Shown here in pieces: positions 52,582-61,919 of a stretch of DNA of 64,000 nucleotides (positions are counted from its first letter, which is position 1; each line of letters opens with the position of its first letter). The notes beneath the pieces were generated by a model. That model was not told the DNA's origin, searched no databases, and saw only the letters and a list, made by a program, of their open reading frames with translations. The DNA is taken from assembly GCF_009756665.1 (NCBI RefSeq), contig NZ_CP037953.1, forward strand, positions 1,860,001-1,924,000, given 5' to 3'. This DNA is from Permianibacter aggregans (GTDB taxonomy: Bacteria > Pseudomonadota > Gammaproteobacteria > Enterobacterales > Permianibacteraceae). The position numbers were made by a program, and so were the translations under genes.

Positions 52582-52642
52582 ACCCGTTACCCGTTGTGGA
52601 AAAGTCGCGCAGTGTAACCGAAAGCTTACCGTGATTTTTCGT

Positions 52643-53578
52643 TCAACAATGGCACTGACTATTGTTCAGCACTTCATCCCAGTACGGCTTTTCCCCGAAC
52701 ACCTCGCGGAAGTAATCAATCGCCGCTTTCACTTTCGACGGCAGGTGTTTGCGATGCGGATACAGCGTGTAGATGCTTTCTGGTTTGTGGGTGAAATCAT
52801 CGAGCAAGCATTTCAAGCGGCCGGAAGCCAAGTCATCACCAACGCAGAAACTTGGCATTCTGGCAATGCCCTGCCCGGCCAGCACGCTTTCGCGCAAACC
52901 GAGCAGGCAGTTGATTTTGAACGGCCCCTGCACATACACCGACTCGCTGCCGTTCGGGCCGATAAATTCCCAATGCGAATCCTGCGAGCAATTGCCTTTC
53001 AGGCAAGCGTGCTTTACCAAGTCGCTTGGGGTTTGCGGCGCGCCGTGTTTTTCCAGGTAAGCCGGGCTGGCGACAATGACGTTGCGCGAGGTGGTCAGCC
53101 GGCGCGCGACAAACGAGGAATCGCTCGGCTCGCCTACATCGATCACCAGATCGAAACCGCCGCCAACCAAATCGATTTTGCCGTCGACCAGTTCCAGCTC
53201 GACATCGACATCCGGGTAGCGGCGCTGAAATTCCGGCAGCACCCGCGTCACTTGCGCGAGGCCAAACGACATCGGTGAAGCCAGCTTCAGCATGCCGCGC
53301 GGCGCCGCCTGCAACTGCCCGAGGTGCTGTTCGGCTTCATCCGCCTGGGCCACGACCTGACGGCAGTAAACGTGGAAGGTTACGCCAGCCTCGGTCGGCG
53401 TCAGCTTGCGCGTGGTGCGGTTCAGCAAGCGCACACCGAGATGGCCCTCAAGCCGCGCTACGGCCTTGCTGACCGCGGCTTTCGACAGGCTCAAATCCCT
53501 GGCCGCGCTGGAAAACCCGGCGCTTTCGACAACGCGGGCAAAGATGGCCATATCCGATAAACGTTCAGTCAACGACAT
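52643..53578 (-). CDS. LysR-family transcriptional regulator
   Basis: 311 residues from ATG 53578 (GGGAG upstream). Winged HTH: MAIFARVVESAGFSSAARDLSLSKAAVSKAVARLEGHLGVRLLNRTTRKL. Effector-binding domain follows with LKLASPMSFGLAQVTRVLPEFQRRYPDVDVELELVDGKIDLV. The target is unknown; the gene lies divergent from the Cys-rich peptide and KefB-like genes, which are the likeliest targets. Confidence 0.92.
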   Translation of the reverse strand: MSLTERLSDMAIFARVVESAGFSSAARDLSLSKAAVSKAVARLEGHLGVRLLNRTTRKLTPTEAGVTFHVYCRQVVAQADEAEQHLGQLQAAPRGMLKLASPMSFGLAQVTRVLPEFQRRYPDVDVELELVDGKIDLVGGGFDLVIDVGEPSDSSFVARRLTTSRNVIVASPAYLEKHGAPQTPSDLVKHACLKGNCSQDSHWEFIGPNGSESVYVQGPFKINCLLGLRESVLAGQGIARMPSFCVGDDLASGRLKCLLDDFTHKPESIYTLYPHRKHLPSKVKAAIDYFREVFGEKPYWDEVLNNSQCHC

Positions 53579-53736
53579 GTCGGCAACTCCCTGGGCAGAA
53601 GGTGCCAGCTTACGCCTGTGTATTGCGTTTATCAGCACCTATTTGGAAACAGTGCGTGTGCAAATTACCTAATTATCATTTTCACAACCCCCAATTAGCC
53701 TGAAAAAAGGCGTCACCCCAGTCCAAGGAGCCAGTC

Positions 53737-53910
53737 ATGAACGCTTTGTCAAAACTCAGTATCGGCCTGCTGTTTTCCGGTGGTTACCTGTCGCCGGCGA
53801 TGGCCCAGGAGCTGCTCGAATCCGCGGAAAAACCCGCCAAGCCGCAGCCTTTGCCGACGACAGCGAAACCGGTTTGCTGCCCGAGTCCGGCGGCTCTGCC
53901 CTGCTGCTGA
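53737..53910 (+). CDS. 57-residue exported Cys-Cys peptide
   Basis: A short frame from ATG 53737 with AAGGAG in front: 57 residues then TGA. Signal peptide LSIGLLFSGGYLSPAMAQ (cleavage after AMA), then an acidic stretch, a Pro-rich linker (EKPAKPQPLPTTAKP) and two Cys pairs, CC at 47-48 and CC at 56-57. It lies 69 bases upstream of the KefB-like antiporter and could bind metals or hold disulfides in the periplasm. No family recognised. Confidence 0.55.
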   Translation: MNALSKLSIGLLFSGGYLSPAMAQELLESAEKPAKPQPLPTTAKPVCCPSPAALPCC

Positions 53911-53979
53911 GCCCGCACGCGCTGAACACGAATCCGGTATAAAGAGCGCCTACCCGCTTCCCTCTGAAAGGAATACCGG

Positions 53980-55797
53980 ATGCTGTTCAGCGCATTGATT
54001 TACCTGGCCGCCGCGGTGCTATCGGTGCCGATCGCCAAGCGGCTGGGCCTCGGTTCGGTGCTCGGCTACTTGCTGGCCGGAATGTTGATTGGGCCGTATG
54101 CGCTGCACCTGGTCGGCGACCAAACCGACGTCATGCATTTCGCCGAATTCGGCGTGGTCATGATGCTGTTTCTGGTTGGGCTCGAATTGCAGCCAAGCCG
54201 GCTCTGGCAGATGCGCCGTCCTATCATCGGGCTCGGTGGCTTGCAGGTGGTGCTGACGACACTACTGATCGCCGCATTGATGTTGCTGTCGCCGTATTCC
54301 TGGCAGTCCGGCATCGCCATTGGCCTGTGCCTGGCGCTGTCGTCGACGGCGATTGTGCTGCAGTCCTTGAGCGAACGCGGACTGCTCAACAGCCAAGCCG
54401 GCAACAACGCTTTCGCCGTGCTGCTGTTTCAGGATATTGCCGTTATTCCGATTCTGGCCCTGCTGCCCTTGCTGGCGTTGAATGGCGCAAGCGCCGATGC
54501 CGTAAACGTGCACCCAACGCCGATTGATGGCTTGCCGGTCTGGGCCCAGGTCGGCGTCACCGCGCTGATCATTGCCGCGATTATTCTTGGCGGAAAATTT
54601 CTCTCGGCGCCGATCTTTCGCATCATCGCCGAGACCCGTTTGCGCGAATTGTTCACGGCATTTTCGCTATTGATTGTCATCGCCATTGCCGTGCTGATGC
54701 AGGCCGTTGGTTTGTCTCCGGCACTCGGCACGTTTCTCGCTGGCGTGGTGCTTGCCGAAAGCGAATTCCGCCATGAGCTGGAAGTCGATATCGAACCATT
54801 CAAAGGTTTGTTGTTGGGACTGTTTTTCATCACCGTCGGTGCCAGCATTGATTTTCCGTTACTGGCCGCCGAGCCGTTGTTGATCGGCGCTGCTGTACTC
54901 GCGCTGTTTGCCGTGAAGGCTTTGGTGTTGGCCTTGCTGGCGCGGCTGTTCACAATGCCATTCCGCCAGGGCTTGCTGTTTACCGTGGCGCTGGCGCAGG
55001 GCGGTGAGTTCGCGTTTGTGCTGGTGTCTTCCGCAAAACAGTTTCAGGTATTCGACATCGAACTCGGTAACTTGATCACGCTTATCGTGGCACTGTCGAT
55101 GCTGATTTCACCGCTGTTGATCGTCGCCTACGAAAAGCTGCTGAGCCGACCGGGACAACAAGCGAAAAGTGACGAGGCCGATCAATTCTCCGAACACAGC
55201 GATGTCATCATCGCTGGCTACGGCCGCTTCGGTCAGATCGTTGGCCGCTTGCTGAGTGCACAAGGCTTTCGACTGACCATTCTTGATCACAGCCCAAGTC
55301 AAATCGATTTGGTGCGCCGCTTTGGCAACAAAGTGTACTACGGTGACGCTGCGCGCCATGATTTGCTGCAGGCTGCCGGCGCGGCCGAGGCAAAATTGCT
55401 GGTCATTGCTGTCGATGAACCAGACAAAACACTGGAGATCATTCACACCGCGCAACAGCACTTTCCGCACCTGAAAATTCTGGCGCGTGCTATCGATCGT
55501 CGTCATGCTTATCAAATCATGCGCTATCAAATCGATGGCATTCGCCGGGAAACCTTTGATTCCGCGCTGCATGTCGGTGTGCAATCGCTGAAACTGCTCG
55601 GCGTTAACGAAAACGATGCCGAGCGCGCCGGCGAATTATTCAGTGAACACGATCATCAGTCATTGCAGGTATTGGCGGAAATCTGGGGCGACGACCGCAG
55701 CTACGGTGTCGCCGTCAAACAGCGACTCGAAGATCTGAAGCAAGTGTTGTTGAACGATCAGCAACAACGTCAGAAAGCAGAAAAAAAGCGCGCGTGA
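53980..55797 (+). CDS. KefB-like CPA2 cation/proton antiporter with RCK domain
   Basis: 605 residues. Residues 1-390 contain 12-13 hydrophobic segments with LGSVLGYLLAGMLIGPYAL, DVMHFAEFGVVMMLFLVGLELQPSRLW and ALGTFLAGVVLAESEFRHELEVDIEPFKGLLLGLFF, typical of Kef. A TrkA-N (RCK) domain follows: DVIIAGYGRFGQIVGRLLSAQG and GDAARHDLLQAAGA, binding NAD or adenosine nucleotides. In E. coli KefB/C use glutathione adducts to gate K+ efflux; whether this one does is not seen. The Cys-peptide gene precedes it. Confidence 0.93.
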   Translation: MLFSALIYLAAAVLSVPIAKRLGLGSVLGYLLAGMLIGPYALHLVGDQTDVMHFAEFGVVMMLFLVGLELQPSRLWQMRRPIIGLGGLQVVLTTLLIAALMLLSPYSWQSGIAIGLCLALSSTAIVLQSLSERGLLNSQAGNNAFAVLLFQDIAVIPILALLPLLALNGASADAVNVHPTPIDGLPVWAQVGVTALIIAAIILGGKFLSAPIFRIIAETRLRELFTAFSLLIVIAIAVLMQAVGLSPALGTFLAGVVLAESEFRHELEVDIEPFKGLLLGLFFITVGASIDFPLLAAEPLLIGAAVLALFAVKALVLALLARLFTMPFRQGLLFTVALAQGGEFAFVLVSSAKQFQVFDIELGNLITLIVALSMLISPLLIVAYEKLLSRPGQQAKSDEADQFSEHSDVIIAGYGRFGQIVGRLLSAQGFRLTILDHSPSQIDLVRRFGNKVYYGDAARHDLLQAAGAAEAKLLVIAVDEPDKTLEIIHTAQQHFPHLKILARAIDRRHAYQIMRYQIDGIRRETFDSALHVGVQSLKLLGVNENDAERAGELFSEHDHQSLQVLAEIWGDDRSYGVAVKQRLEDLKQVLLNDQQQRQKAEKKRA

Positions 55798-55881
55798 AAC
55801 AACAGAGAACCATTCGATTTGGTCATTCTGCGATGCTTTGTTAGCATCGGGCATGGATATGACGCTAAAAGGAAAGGACGC

Positions 55882-57081
55882 ATGATGGCATTTTCGCGCG
55901 TAACAGCGCTGCTCGTTGCCGTGCTGGTCGGCAGCAATCAGGTGGTAGCAAACGATGCTGCGGAGACGATTCAACGTCTGGATGGTAGCCAGATCACCGC
56001 CTCCGAGCTCGATGCGCGCATCAAAGCCATTACCGAGGCAGCAAAGGTACATGGCTTGGCCATGGCGGTGTTCAACGAGAATCAAGCGGTTTACACCCGT
56101 GCCTTTGGCTATGCCGATCAACCAAGCCAGAAGCCTCTGCGTTTCGACACTGAGTTTTACGGCGCCTCGTTAAGCAAGGCAGTGTTTGCCGTGCTGGTCA
56201 TGAAACTGGTTGAGCAGAACGTCATTGATCTCGACAAGCCACTGCAATCCTATTTGCAAGAGCCTTTATGGAAAAATCGCGGTAGCGACTGGCATGAGAA
56301 TCTCGCCGATCTCGAACACGAACCCCGCTATAAAGACATCACGGCACGCATGTGTCTGAGCCACACTACCGGATTGCCGAACTGGCGTTGGTTTGAGCCG
56401 GACCACAAACTGCGCCTGCACTTCGCACCGGGCGAGCGTTATTTATATTCCGGTGAGGGCATGGTGTTATTGCAAATCGTTTTGGAGAAACTGACCGGGA
56501 AATCCATCGAGCAATTGGCGCAACAATTAGTTTTCACGCCGTATCAGATGACGATGTCCAGCTATCAATGGCAACCGCGATTTGAGCCAGATTACGCACT
56601 AGGCCACAACCCGCAAGGCAAAACCTACAAGAAAGACAAAGACAATTCGCCTCGCGCCCCCAGCACACTGGAAACCACACCGGCCGATTACGTGCGCTTC
56701 ATGACCGCAGTGCTGCAACAAAAGGGCTTGTCGAAATCATCGTGGCAGGAAATGTTCAGTCGACAAATCCGCATTCGCTCACGCACCCAGTTTGGTCCCG
56801 GCGCCAATGAACAAACAGACGCTTTTGATCCTCTGCAAATCAGTTACGGTCTTGGCTGGGGTTTGCTGCAAACACCGAAAGGCATCGCCGCATTCAAAGA
56901 AGGCCACGGCGACGGCTTTCAGCATTACACGATTATTTTTCCGCAACAAGGCATCGGCGTCATGCTGATGAGCAACAGCGACAACGCCGAAAGTGCCTTT
57001 GGCTATTTGCTGGAAGCCAGCATCGCCGACCACTACACACCGCTGAAATGGCAGGGATACATCCCTTTTGATCAGCGTTGA
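55882..57081 (+). CDS. exported serine hydrolase (class C beta-lactamase-like)
   Basis: 399 residues with a signal peptide (LLVAVLVGSNQVVAND). The Ser-x-x-Lys is S-L-S-K in YGASLSKAVFAVLVMKL; the Tyr-x-x/N position is Y-S-G in ERYLYSGEGMVLLQ; the third motif is G-H-G-D-G in KEGHGDGFQHY. These are the class-C/DD-peptidase-like positions. It can be an esterase, D-amino-peptidase or lactamase; the substrate is unknown. Start ATG with GGAAAGGACG upstream. Confidence 0.85.
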   Translation: MMAFSRVTALLVAVLVGSNQVVANDAAETIQRLDGSQITASELDARIKAITEAAKVHGLAMAVFNENQAVYTRAFGYADQPSQKPLRFDTEFYGASLSKAVFAVLVMKLVEQNVIDLDKPLQSYLQEPLWKNRGSDWHENLADLEHEPRYKDITARMCLSHTTGLPNWRWFEPDHKLRLHFAPGERYLYSGEGMVLLQIVLEKLTGKSIEQLAQQLVFTPYQMTMSSYQWQPRFEPDYALGHNPQGKTYKKDKDNSPRAPSTLETTPADYVRFMTAVLQQKGLSKSSWQEMFSRQIRIRSRTQFGPGANEQTDAFDPLQISYGLGWGLLQTPKGIAAFKEGHGDGFQHYTIIFPQQGIGVMLMSNSDNAESAFGYLLEASIADHYTPLKWQGYIPFDQR

Positions 57082-57112
57082 TTCGCTGTGCCGTTGTTAC
57101 GCAGAACAAACG

Positions 57113-58369
57113 TTAATCGCGCGCTTTCGAATACTGGAATTGCGCGACCGAGGCCAGTAACTCATCGGCCAACGTTTCCAAGGTTTCACTGCTGTCGACG
57201 AATTCTTTGCTGAGTTGCTGGGTGCTGACCGACACGGTTTGAATTTCGCCGATATCGCCGTGCAATTTATCAGCGATATCGACCTGCTTTTTCGCCAGGC
57301 CATTGATGGTCTTGTTGCTGTCGCGAATGCCGGTGACGGCACGTTCGATATCGCCCAGCGATTGCGAAGCACGCGTCGCCTGCGCTTCGCTGGCGCTGGC
57401 CCGATCGACGCTGCCGTTCATCAGCAACACCGTTTCATCGGTCGTATTCTGCAGCGCTTCGACGATGGCGCGAATTTCTTCGGTCGATTCACCGGCGCGA
57501 CGCGCCAAATTGCGCACTTCATCGGCGACGACCGCGAAGCCGCGACCGCTTTCGCCGGCACGCGCGGCTTCAATCGCGGCGTTCAGTGCCAGCAAATTGG
57601 TTTGGTCGGCAATTTCGCGAATGACGTTCAGCACGCTGCCGATGCGCTTGCTGTCTTCGGCCAAACGCGAAATCAATGCTGAAGACTGCTGGACATCGGT
57701 GGCCAGCGCATGAAAGGCCTTGGTCAGATCGGCGACAACGCCGTTGCCGGTGCGCACCAGCTCATTGGCTTTCTCGGTGTTTTCCAAGGCCTGCACGGCC
57801 TGATGCTGGACCGAATGCGAGGTGTCCATCATCTGTTCGACTTTGCTGACAATCTGGCCGGCACTGCGACCCTGATTGTCCATGCCTTTCGAGGTTTCCA
57901 ACGCCGCGACGTGAATATCATCAACGGCTTGTTTGACTTTGCCGCTGGCGGTTTTGACGTTGTCGACGACTTTGCGCAGGCTTTTTTGCATAGCGTTGAA
58001 AGCGCCGGCCATTTCGCCGATTTCGTCGCGCGAATGCACGGCCACCCACTGGCTCAAATCGTTTTGCTGCTCGACCGCCTGCATCGCCTGACGCAGCGTT
58101 TGCACATGACGCTCGACAAAACTGATCAGCAGTTGCGAACCGGCCAACACCAGCAGCATCAGCAGCAGCACGACGCCGGCATAGGCCCAGAACTCGTCGG
58201 CAAACACAGTCAGAAAATCGGTCGGCTTGCCGGCTTTTTCCAGCGCCGCCTGTTTGCGCACCATGGCAAACAGGGTCAGCATCGCCATACCAAAAAAGCT
58301 GATCACATTGACCAGCCAGAATTTGTACTTCAGAGGCAAATCACGCATCGCGGGCAGAAAACCAAACAC
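57113..58369 (-). CDS. methyl-accepting chemotaxis protein
   Basis: 418 residues, complete. Two TM segments (residues ~17-33 and ~60-78) with only a short periplasmic loop, a HAMP-like linker ([23 protein letters not shown]) and a full signalling domain with the conserved hairpin tip [40 protein letters not shown]. With little periplasmic sensing domain it probably senses cytoplasmic or membrane signals. GTG start with AAAGG upstream, or ATG 58348. Compare the broken chemoreceptor at 27675. Confidence 0.92.
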   Translation of the reverse strand: MFGFLPAMRDLPLKYKFWLVNVISFFGMAMLTLFAMVRKQAALEKAGKPTDFLTVFADEFWAYAGVVLLLMLLVLAGSQLLISFVERHVQTLRQAMQAVEQQNDLSQWVAVHSRDEIGEMAGAFNAMQKSLRKVVDNVKTASGKVKQAVDDIHVAALETSKGMDNQGRSAGQIVSKVEQMMDTSHSVQHQAVQALENTEKANELVRTGNGVVADLTKAFHALATDVQQSSALISRLAEDSKRIGSVLNVIREIADQTNLLALNAAIEAARAGESGRGFAVVADEVRNLARRAGESTEEIRAIVEALQNTTDETVLLMNGSVDRASASEAQATRASQSLGDIERAVTGIRDSNKTINGLAKKQVDIADKLHGDIGEIQTVSVSTQQLSKEFVDSSETLETLADELLASVAQFQYSKARD

Positions 58370-58465
58370 AGAGCCTTTAAGCCTAGAAGAATCTGGCGTA
58401 AATGCTGGCGCTGTGGCGCGTTTTTTATCAGCGGATGATCCAGCGCAAGTTCCGGACGCTCGCCG

Positions 58466-59386
58466 TTAAGGCAGCCAGGTGCGAATAAATGGCGCCAGGT
58501 TCGGCAGCAAATCGGTCCAGCCATGCAGCAGCACCAGCAGCCAGAGGTTGCGGGTACGAGCCCAGAGCACACCGAACATCAATCCTATCGGCGAGACGAC
58601 GACGATGGTGTAAGCCATTGCGGTCAGCACGCTGGGGGCACTGCCCATGCCTTCCATCGCATGGGCGCCGCGCAGCACATAGCCCGGCGCGTGCACCAAG
58701 CCGAAGATCACCGCCATCAGCACGATCGCGGCGAGTTCAGAGCGGAAGAACGCGGCGGCCCGGGTTTGCAGCAGGCCGCGGAACAAAAATTCCTCGGTCA
58801 GACCGGCTTCCAGGCTCATCCACAGCAGCGCCGGCAAGGCCATCAGTGCGATGATCCAGACCGGTTCATCGAGCGCTGCCACGCGCTTGCCGCCCTGGCC
58901 GATCAAGAGCTGCATGGCCAACAGTAGCAGCGCCATGATGATCAAGACCCGGACACTGCCTGCATCGAAACGGAAGCTGCCGAACAGTTCGCGCCAGCGA
59001 TAACCTAGGCGCCGGAACAACCAGGCCGGAATGGCGACCATGACCGCCAGCTTGGCCATCAGAGTGAGCACTTCCTGCGGCTGCTCAGCCGATGTGGCGG
59101 CCTTCAGCGCCGACAGACCCCAGCCGAGAAAGCCGATGGCAAACAGCAGCAAAAACACCATGACGAGGCCAAATTCCTTGCCGGGCTCACGCACCGGAAC
59201 CGGCGCGGCTTTGATACCGATCGTCGACAGCCAGGCGGCCAGGGAAAAGCCGAGGCCAAAGATCAGCAGCACGGCCAGGTATTCTTCGGCGGCGAAGCCC
59301 GGGTCGCGGGCCAACAAAAATAACGAAACCAGATAAATCAGCGCATAGGCGCCAAGCGCAACCAGCGGCGCCAACAAACGGGACAT
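58466..59386 (-). CDS. CPBP-family intramembrane protease
   Basis: 306 residues. About eight TM segments with the CPBP motifs EAGLTEEFLFRGLL (Glu-Glu-x-x-x-Arg), FGLVHAPG and the His of LLVLLHGWTDLL. It is related to Rce1 prenyl-endopeptidases and bacteriocin-immunity proteins. The target is unknown. ATG 59386 with GGAG is chosen over an upstream 5-codon extension. Confidence 0.9.
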   Translation of the reverse strand: MSRLLAPLVALGAYALIYLVSLFLLARDPGFAAEEYLAVLLIFGLGFSLAAWLSTIGIKAAPVPVREPGKEFGLVMVFLLLFAIGFLGWGLSALKAATSAEQPQEVLTLMAKLAVMVAIPAWLFRRLGYRWRELFGSFRFDAGSVRVLIIMALLLLAMQLLIGQGGKRVAALDEPVWIIALMALPALLWMSLEAGLTEEFLFRGLLQTRAAAFFRSELAAIVLMAVIFGLVHAPGYVLRGAHAMEGMGSAPSVLTAMAYTIVVVSPIGLMFGVLWARTRNLWLLVLLHGWTDLLPNLAPFIRTWLP

Positions 59387-59481
59387 CGGGGAAAACTCCA
59401 ACGGAAAACCGTCATTTCGGTGGGACGGCCGTAAACATAGTCAATGGACCGGTTAAAAGCTTTTTGTTTTTGTAAGCAAAT

Positions 59482-60081
59482 TCAAGCGCTTGCTGAACCA
59501 AAGCCAGCCGCAACGGCTTGCTGCAAGTCCTCTGGCGTATCAATGTCGAAAGCCAGTTCTGGCGCCTCTACTGCACGGTGAGGCTGCTGATGCCAAAGAG
59601 TTTTCAAGCCCTGTTCGCCGTGCAGCAAATGAGCCTGCTGCAACAGCGTCATCGGCAGCAGCGCCGGCAAACCTTCGGCGCCACCGTAATCAGTGACCAC
59701 CGTTGACGCGGTCGCCGCCTCCGTCAGTAAGTTATCCAAGTGCGCGCTGGACAGCCGCCATTGATCACAGGCCAGTACCAGCACCGGCCCTGGATGAGCA
59801 CGCAGGCTTTCTGCCGCCGCCTGCAGCGAACTTGCCAAACCCTGTGACCACAATGGATTGAACACAGTCTGCAAAGGCAAACCCGTTAACGCGGCGCTGA
59901 CCGCTTCGGCCTGGCAGCCGGTGATGACGATCATCTGCGTCGGCGCCGTGGTCAGCGCCAGCTCGGCGATATGACGGACCAGCAGCTTGCCATTGATGCT
60001 CAGCAGTTGTTTCGGCTGGCCGAGCCGGCGGCTGCCGCCAGCGGCCAATAACAGCACAGCATGGGGGTTCAGCACTGGCAT
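59482..60081 (-). CDS. MocA-like molybdenum cofactor nucleotidyltransferase
   Basis: 199 residues. AVLLLAAGGSRRLGQPKQLLSINGKLLVRH is the LAAGxSxRxGxxK nucleotide-binding N-terminus of MobA/MocA; VLVLACDQWRLSSAHLD is the catalytic Asp motif (D-Q in MocA-type enzymes). Family role: cytidylation of molybdopterin to MCD for xanthine-oxidase-type enzymes. The start lies within the end of XdhC, so the two are one operon facing away from the iorAB-like genes. Confidence 0.85.
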   Translation of the reverse strand: MPVLNPHAVLLLAAGGSRRLGQPKQLLSINGKLLVRHIAELALTTAPTQMIVITGCQAEAVSAALTGLPLQTVFNPLWSQGLASSLQAAAESLRAHPGPVLVLACDQWRLSSAHLDNLLTEAATASTVVTDYGGAEGLPALLPMTLLQQAHLLHGEQGLKTLWHQQPHRAVEAPELAFDIDTPEDLQQAVAAGFGSASA

Positions 60082-61256
60082 GCTTCGGCCGACTGCGGCC
60101 AAGGCAGACTGACGACCGGCTCGGCCATATGGATAGGTTGCTGGCGCTGCTTCAGACTGCCGCCGACGCGGCCGTTCAATGCGGCCTGCGCTTCGGCCAG
60201 AATCGCCAGCGCCACTGCTTCCGGGGTACTGCCGCCCAGGTCGAGCCCAACCGGTGCATGCAGTGCAGCTATCGCTTGTTTGATGGCCGGGTCGGCGCTG
60301 TCGGCAAACTCGCCGAGCAAGCGATCGGTACGGGATTTCGGCCCCAATTGGCCAAGATATGGCGGCGAACGGCTGAGAAAATGTCGTAACCAGGCGCGAT
60401 CTTGGGCGAAGCTGTGACTCATGATCACGACCGCTGCATCGCCGGGCAAGTGAGCGCTAGCCGGGTCATCCGCTTGCAGGCAAAGCACCTGCCGGGCCAG
60501 CGGAAAGCGCTCCGGTCGGGCGAAGTGGCGGCGGCCGTCAATGACGGTGACCCGCCAACCCATCGCCGCGGCCATTTGCACCAGCGGTTCGGCATCGTGA
60601 CCGGCGCCAACGATAATCAGCTCCGGGTTTGGCGCCAGGTATTCCAGCAACAGCTCGGCGCGGCCCTGCTCGTCTTGCAGTTGCAGCAGCCGGGAACGGC
60701 GGCTGCTACACACTTCTTGCATCTGGGCCTGCAACAGCGCAGCCAAAGCCGGTTCCTTGGTCTGAATGTCGGCTTCGTCAAAGCAGTCGCCGGTCATTAA
60801 GGATTTCGAGCCGCGACTTTCGATGACCAGCGCCTGCGCCGCTGCCTGGCCTTGCTCTTCTACCTTACGTAGTCGCGCGAATAACGGTGCCGATACCGAT
60901 AAACGCTGAAACAGGATATGCACCGTGCCATTGCAGCCAAGCCCGAATTGCAGCTCGGTTTCTTCATCGAGCGGCTCTTCATCCGTCGACTCGCTCTCGT
61001 TATCGAGACTGGCCGTCGAATAACGGCGCAGCACGGTCAGGCCGCCTTCGGTCAGCCACCAGGCTTTCTTGCTGACTTCCGATTCCAGGCAACCGCCGCT
61101 CAAGGTACCGACGCTACGTCCAACACGCGGGATCAACATGCGAGCGCCAGGCCGGCGATAAGCCGAGCCTTCGACTTTGACAACCGTGGCCAAAACCACC
61201 TCGTCATCAACCGGCAGTTGCGCCAGCGTTGCCAGCAAAGCTTGTCGTTCGCTCAT
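60069..61256 (-). CDS. XdhC-family molybdenum cofactor maturation protein
   Basis: 395 residues from ATG 61256 (GGGAG upstream); a longer frame exists with no start support. N-terminal XdhC_CoxI domain: VVLATVVKVEGSAYRRPGARMLI, GTLSGGCLESEV, ELQFGLGCNGTVHILFQRL. C-terminal Rossmann domain: ELIIVGAGHDAEPLVQMAAAMGWRVTVIDGRRHF, ending in GQLGPKSRTDRLL. The family helps insert sulfurated molybdenum cofactor into xanthine-dehydrogenase-type enzymes. It is the divergent partner of the iorAB-like genes. Confidence 0.9.
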   Translation of the reverse strand: MSERQALLATLAQLPVDDEVVLATVVKVEGSAYRRPGARMLIPRVGRSVGTLSGGCLESEVSKKAWWLTEGGLTVLRRYSTASLDNESESTDEEPLDEETELQFGLGCNGTVHILFQRLSVSAPLFARLRKVEEQGQAAAQALVIESRGSKSLMTGDCFDEADIQTKEPALAALLQAQMQEVCSSRRSRLLQLQDEQGRAELLLEYLAPNPELIIVGAGHDAEPLVQMAAAMGWRVTVIDGRRHFARPERFPLARQVLCLQADDPASAHLPGDAAVVIMSHSFAQDRAWLRHFLSRSPPYLGQLGPKSRTDRLLGEFADSADPAIKQAIAALHAPVGLDLGGSTPEAVALAILAEAQAALNGRVGGSLKQRQQPIHMAEPVVSLPWPQSAEACQC

Positions 61257-61407
61257 CGTCGCTGTGCTCCCGTTCGGCATCGTTATCATGCCGTCTTGAA
61301 ATGTTTGCCGCGCGCGTAATGAACTACGCTTGTAGCGGTCACAATCACAGGTGTAGAGTCGGTCGTTCGCAGTTCCAGAACTTCCTCTCCAAGCAAGCGA
61401 GGCTAGC

Positions 61408-61863
61408 ATGAAACTGAACGTCAATGGCGTCGAGCATAAAGTCGACGTCGCCTCCGATATGCCACTGCTGTGGGTGGTGCGCGATATCTTGAATCTCACC
61501 GGCACCAAATTCGGTTGCGGCATGGCGCAATGCGGTGCCTGCACCATGCATCTTGATGGCTCCGCGATTCGCTCTTGTGTCACACCGGTATCGGCTGCTG
61601 AAGGCAAAAACATCACGACGATTGAAGGGCTGTCGAAAGACGGTTCGCATCCGGTGCAGAAAGCCTGGGCCGAACACGATGTCGTGCAATGCGGTTATTG
61701 TCAGAGTGGACAAATCATGGCCGCCGCCGCGCTACTGGCCAGCAATGCCGCACCGACCGATCAAGACATCGACAACGCGATGAGCGGCAATATTTGCCGT
61801 TGCGGCACTTATCAACGCGTGCGCGCTGCTGTGCATCACGCCGCCAAATTAAGCAAGGCTTAG
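61408..61863 (+). CDS. iorA: [2Fe-2S] subunit of isoquinoline-1-oxidoreductase-type molybdoenzyme
   Basis: 151 residues. Plant-type ferredoxin motif [16 protein letters not shown] with a further Cys (SCV), then the second cluster motif [11 protein letters not shown] and [12 protein letters not shown]. This is the two-cluster small subunit of the xanthine oxidase family without a FAD domain. It passes electrons out of the molybdopterin subunit, probably to a cytochrome. 56 bases upstream of the large subunit. Confidence 0.93.
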   Translation: MKLNVNGVEHKVDVASDMPLLWVVRDILNLTGTKFGCGMAQCGACTMHLDGSAIRSCVTPVSAAEGKNITTIEGLSKDGSHPVQKAWAEHDVVQCGYCQSGQIMAAAALLASNAAPTDQDIDNAMSGNICRCGTYQRVRAAVHHAAKLSKA

Positions 61864-61919
61864 ACATTTTTCTCCAGCACGCCAAACGGCGTTAGCTGCC
61901 ATGTTCAGGGAGAAAACGC

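Noticed and set aside
60402-60800. Plus-strand open frame opposite XdhC
   Set aside because: Shadow frame, no start support, XdhC motifs are intact on the minus strand.
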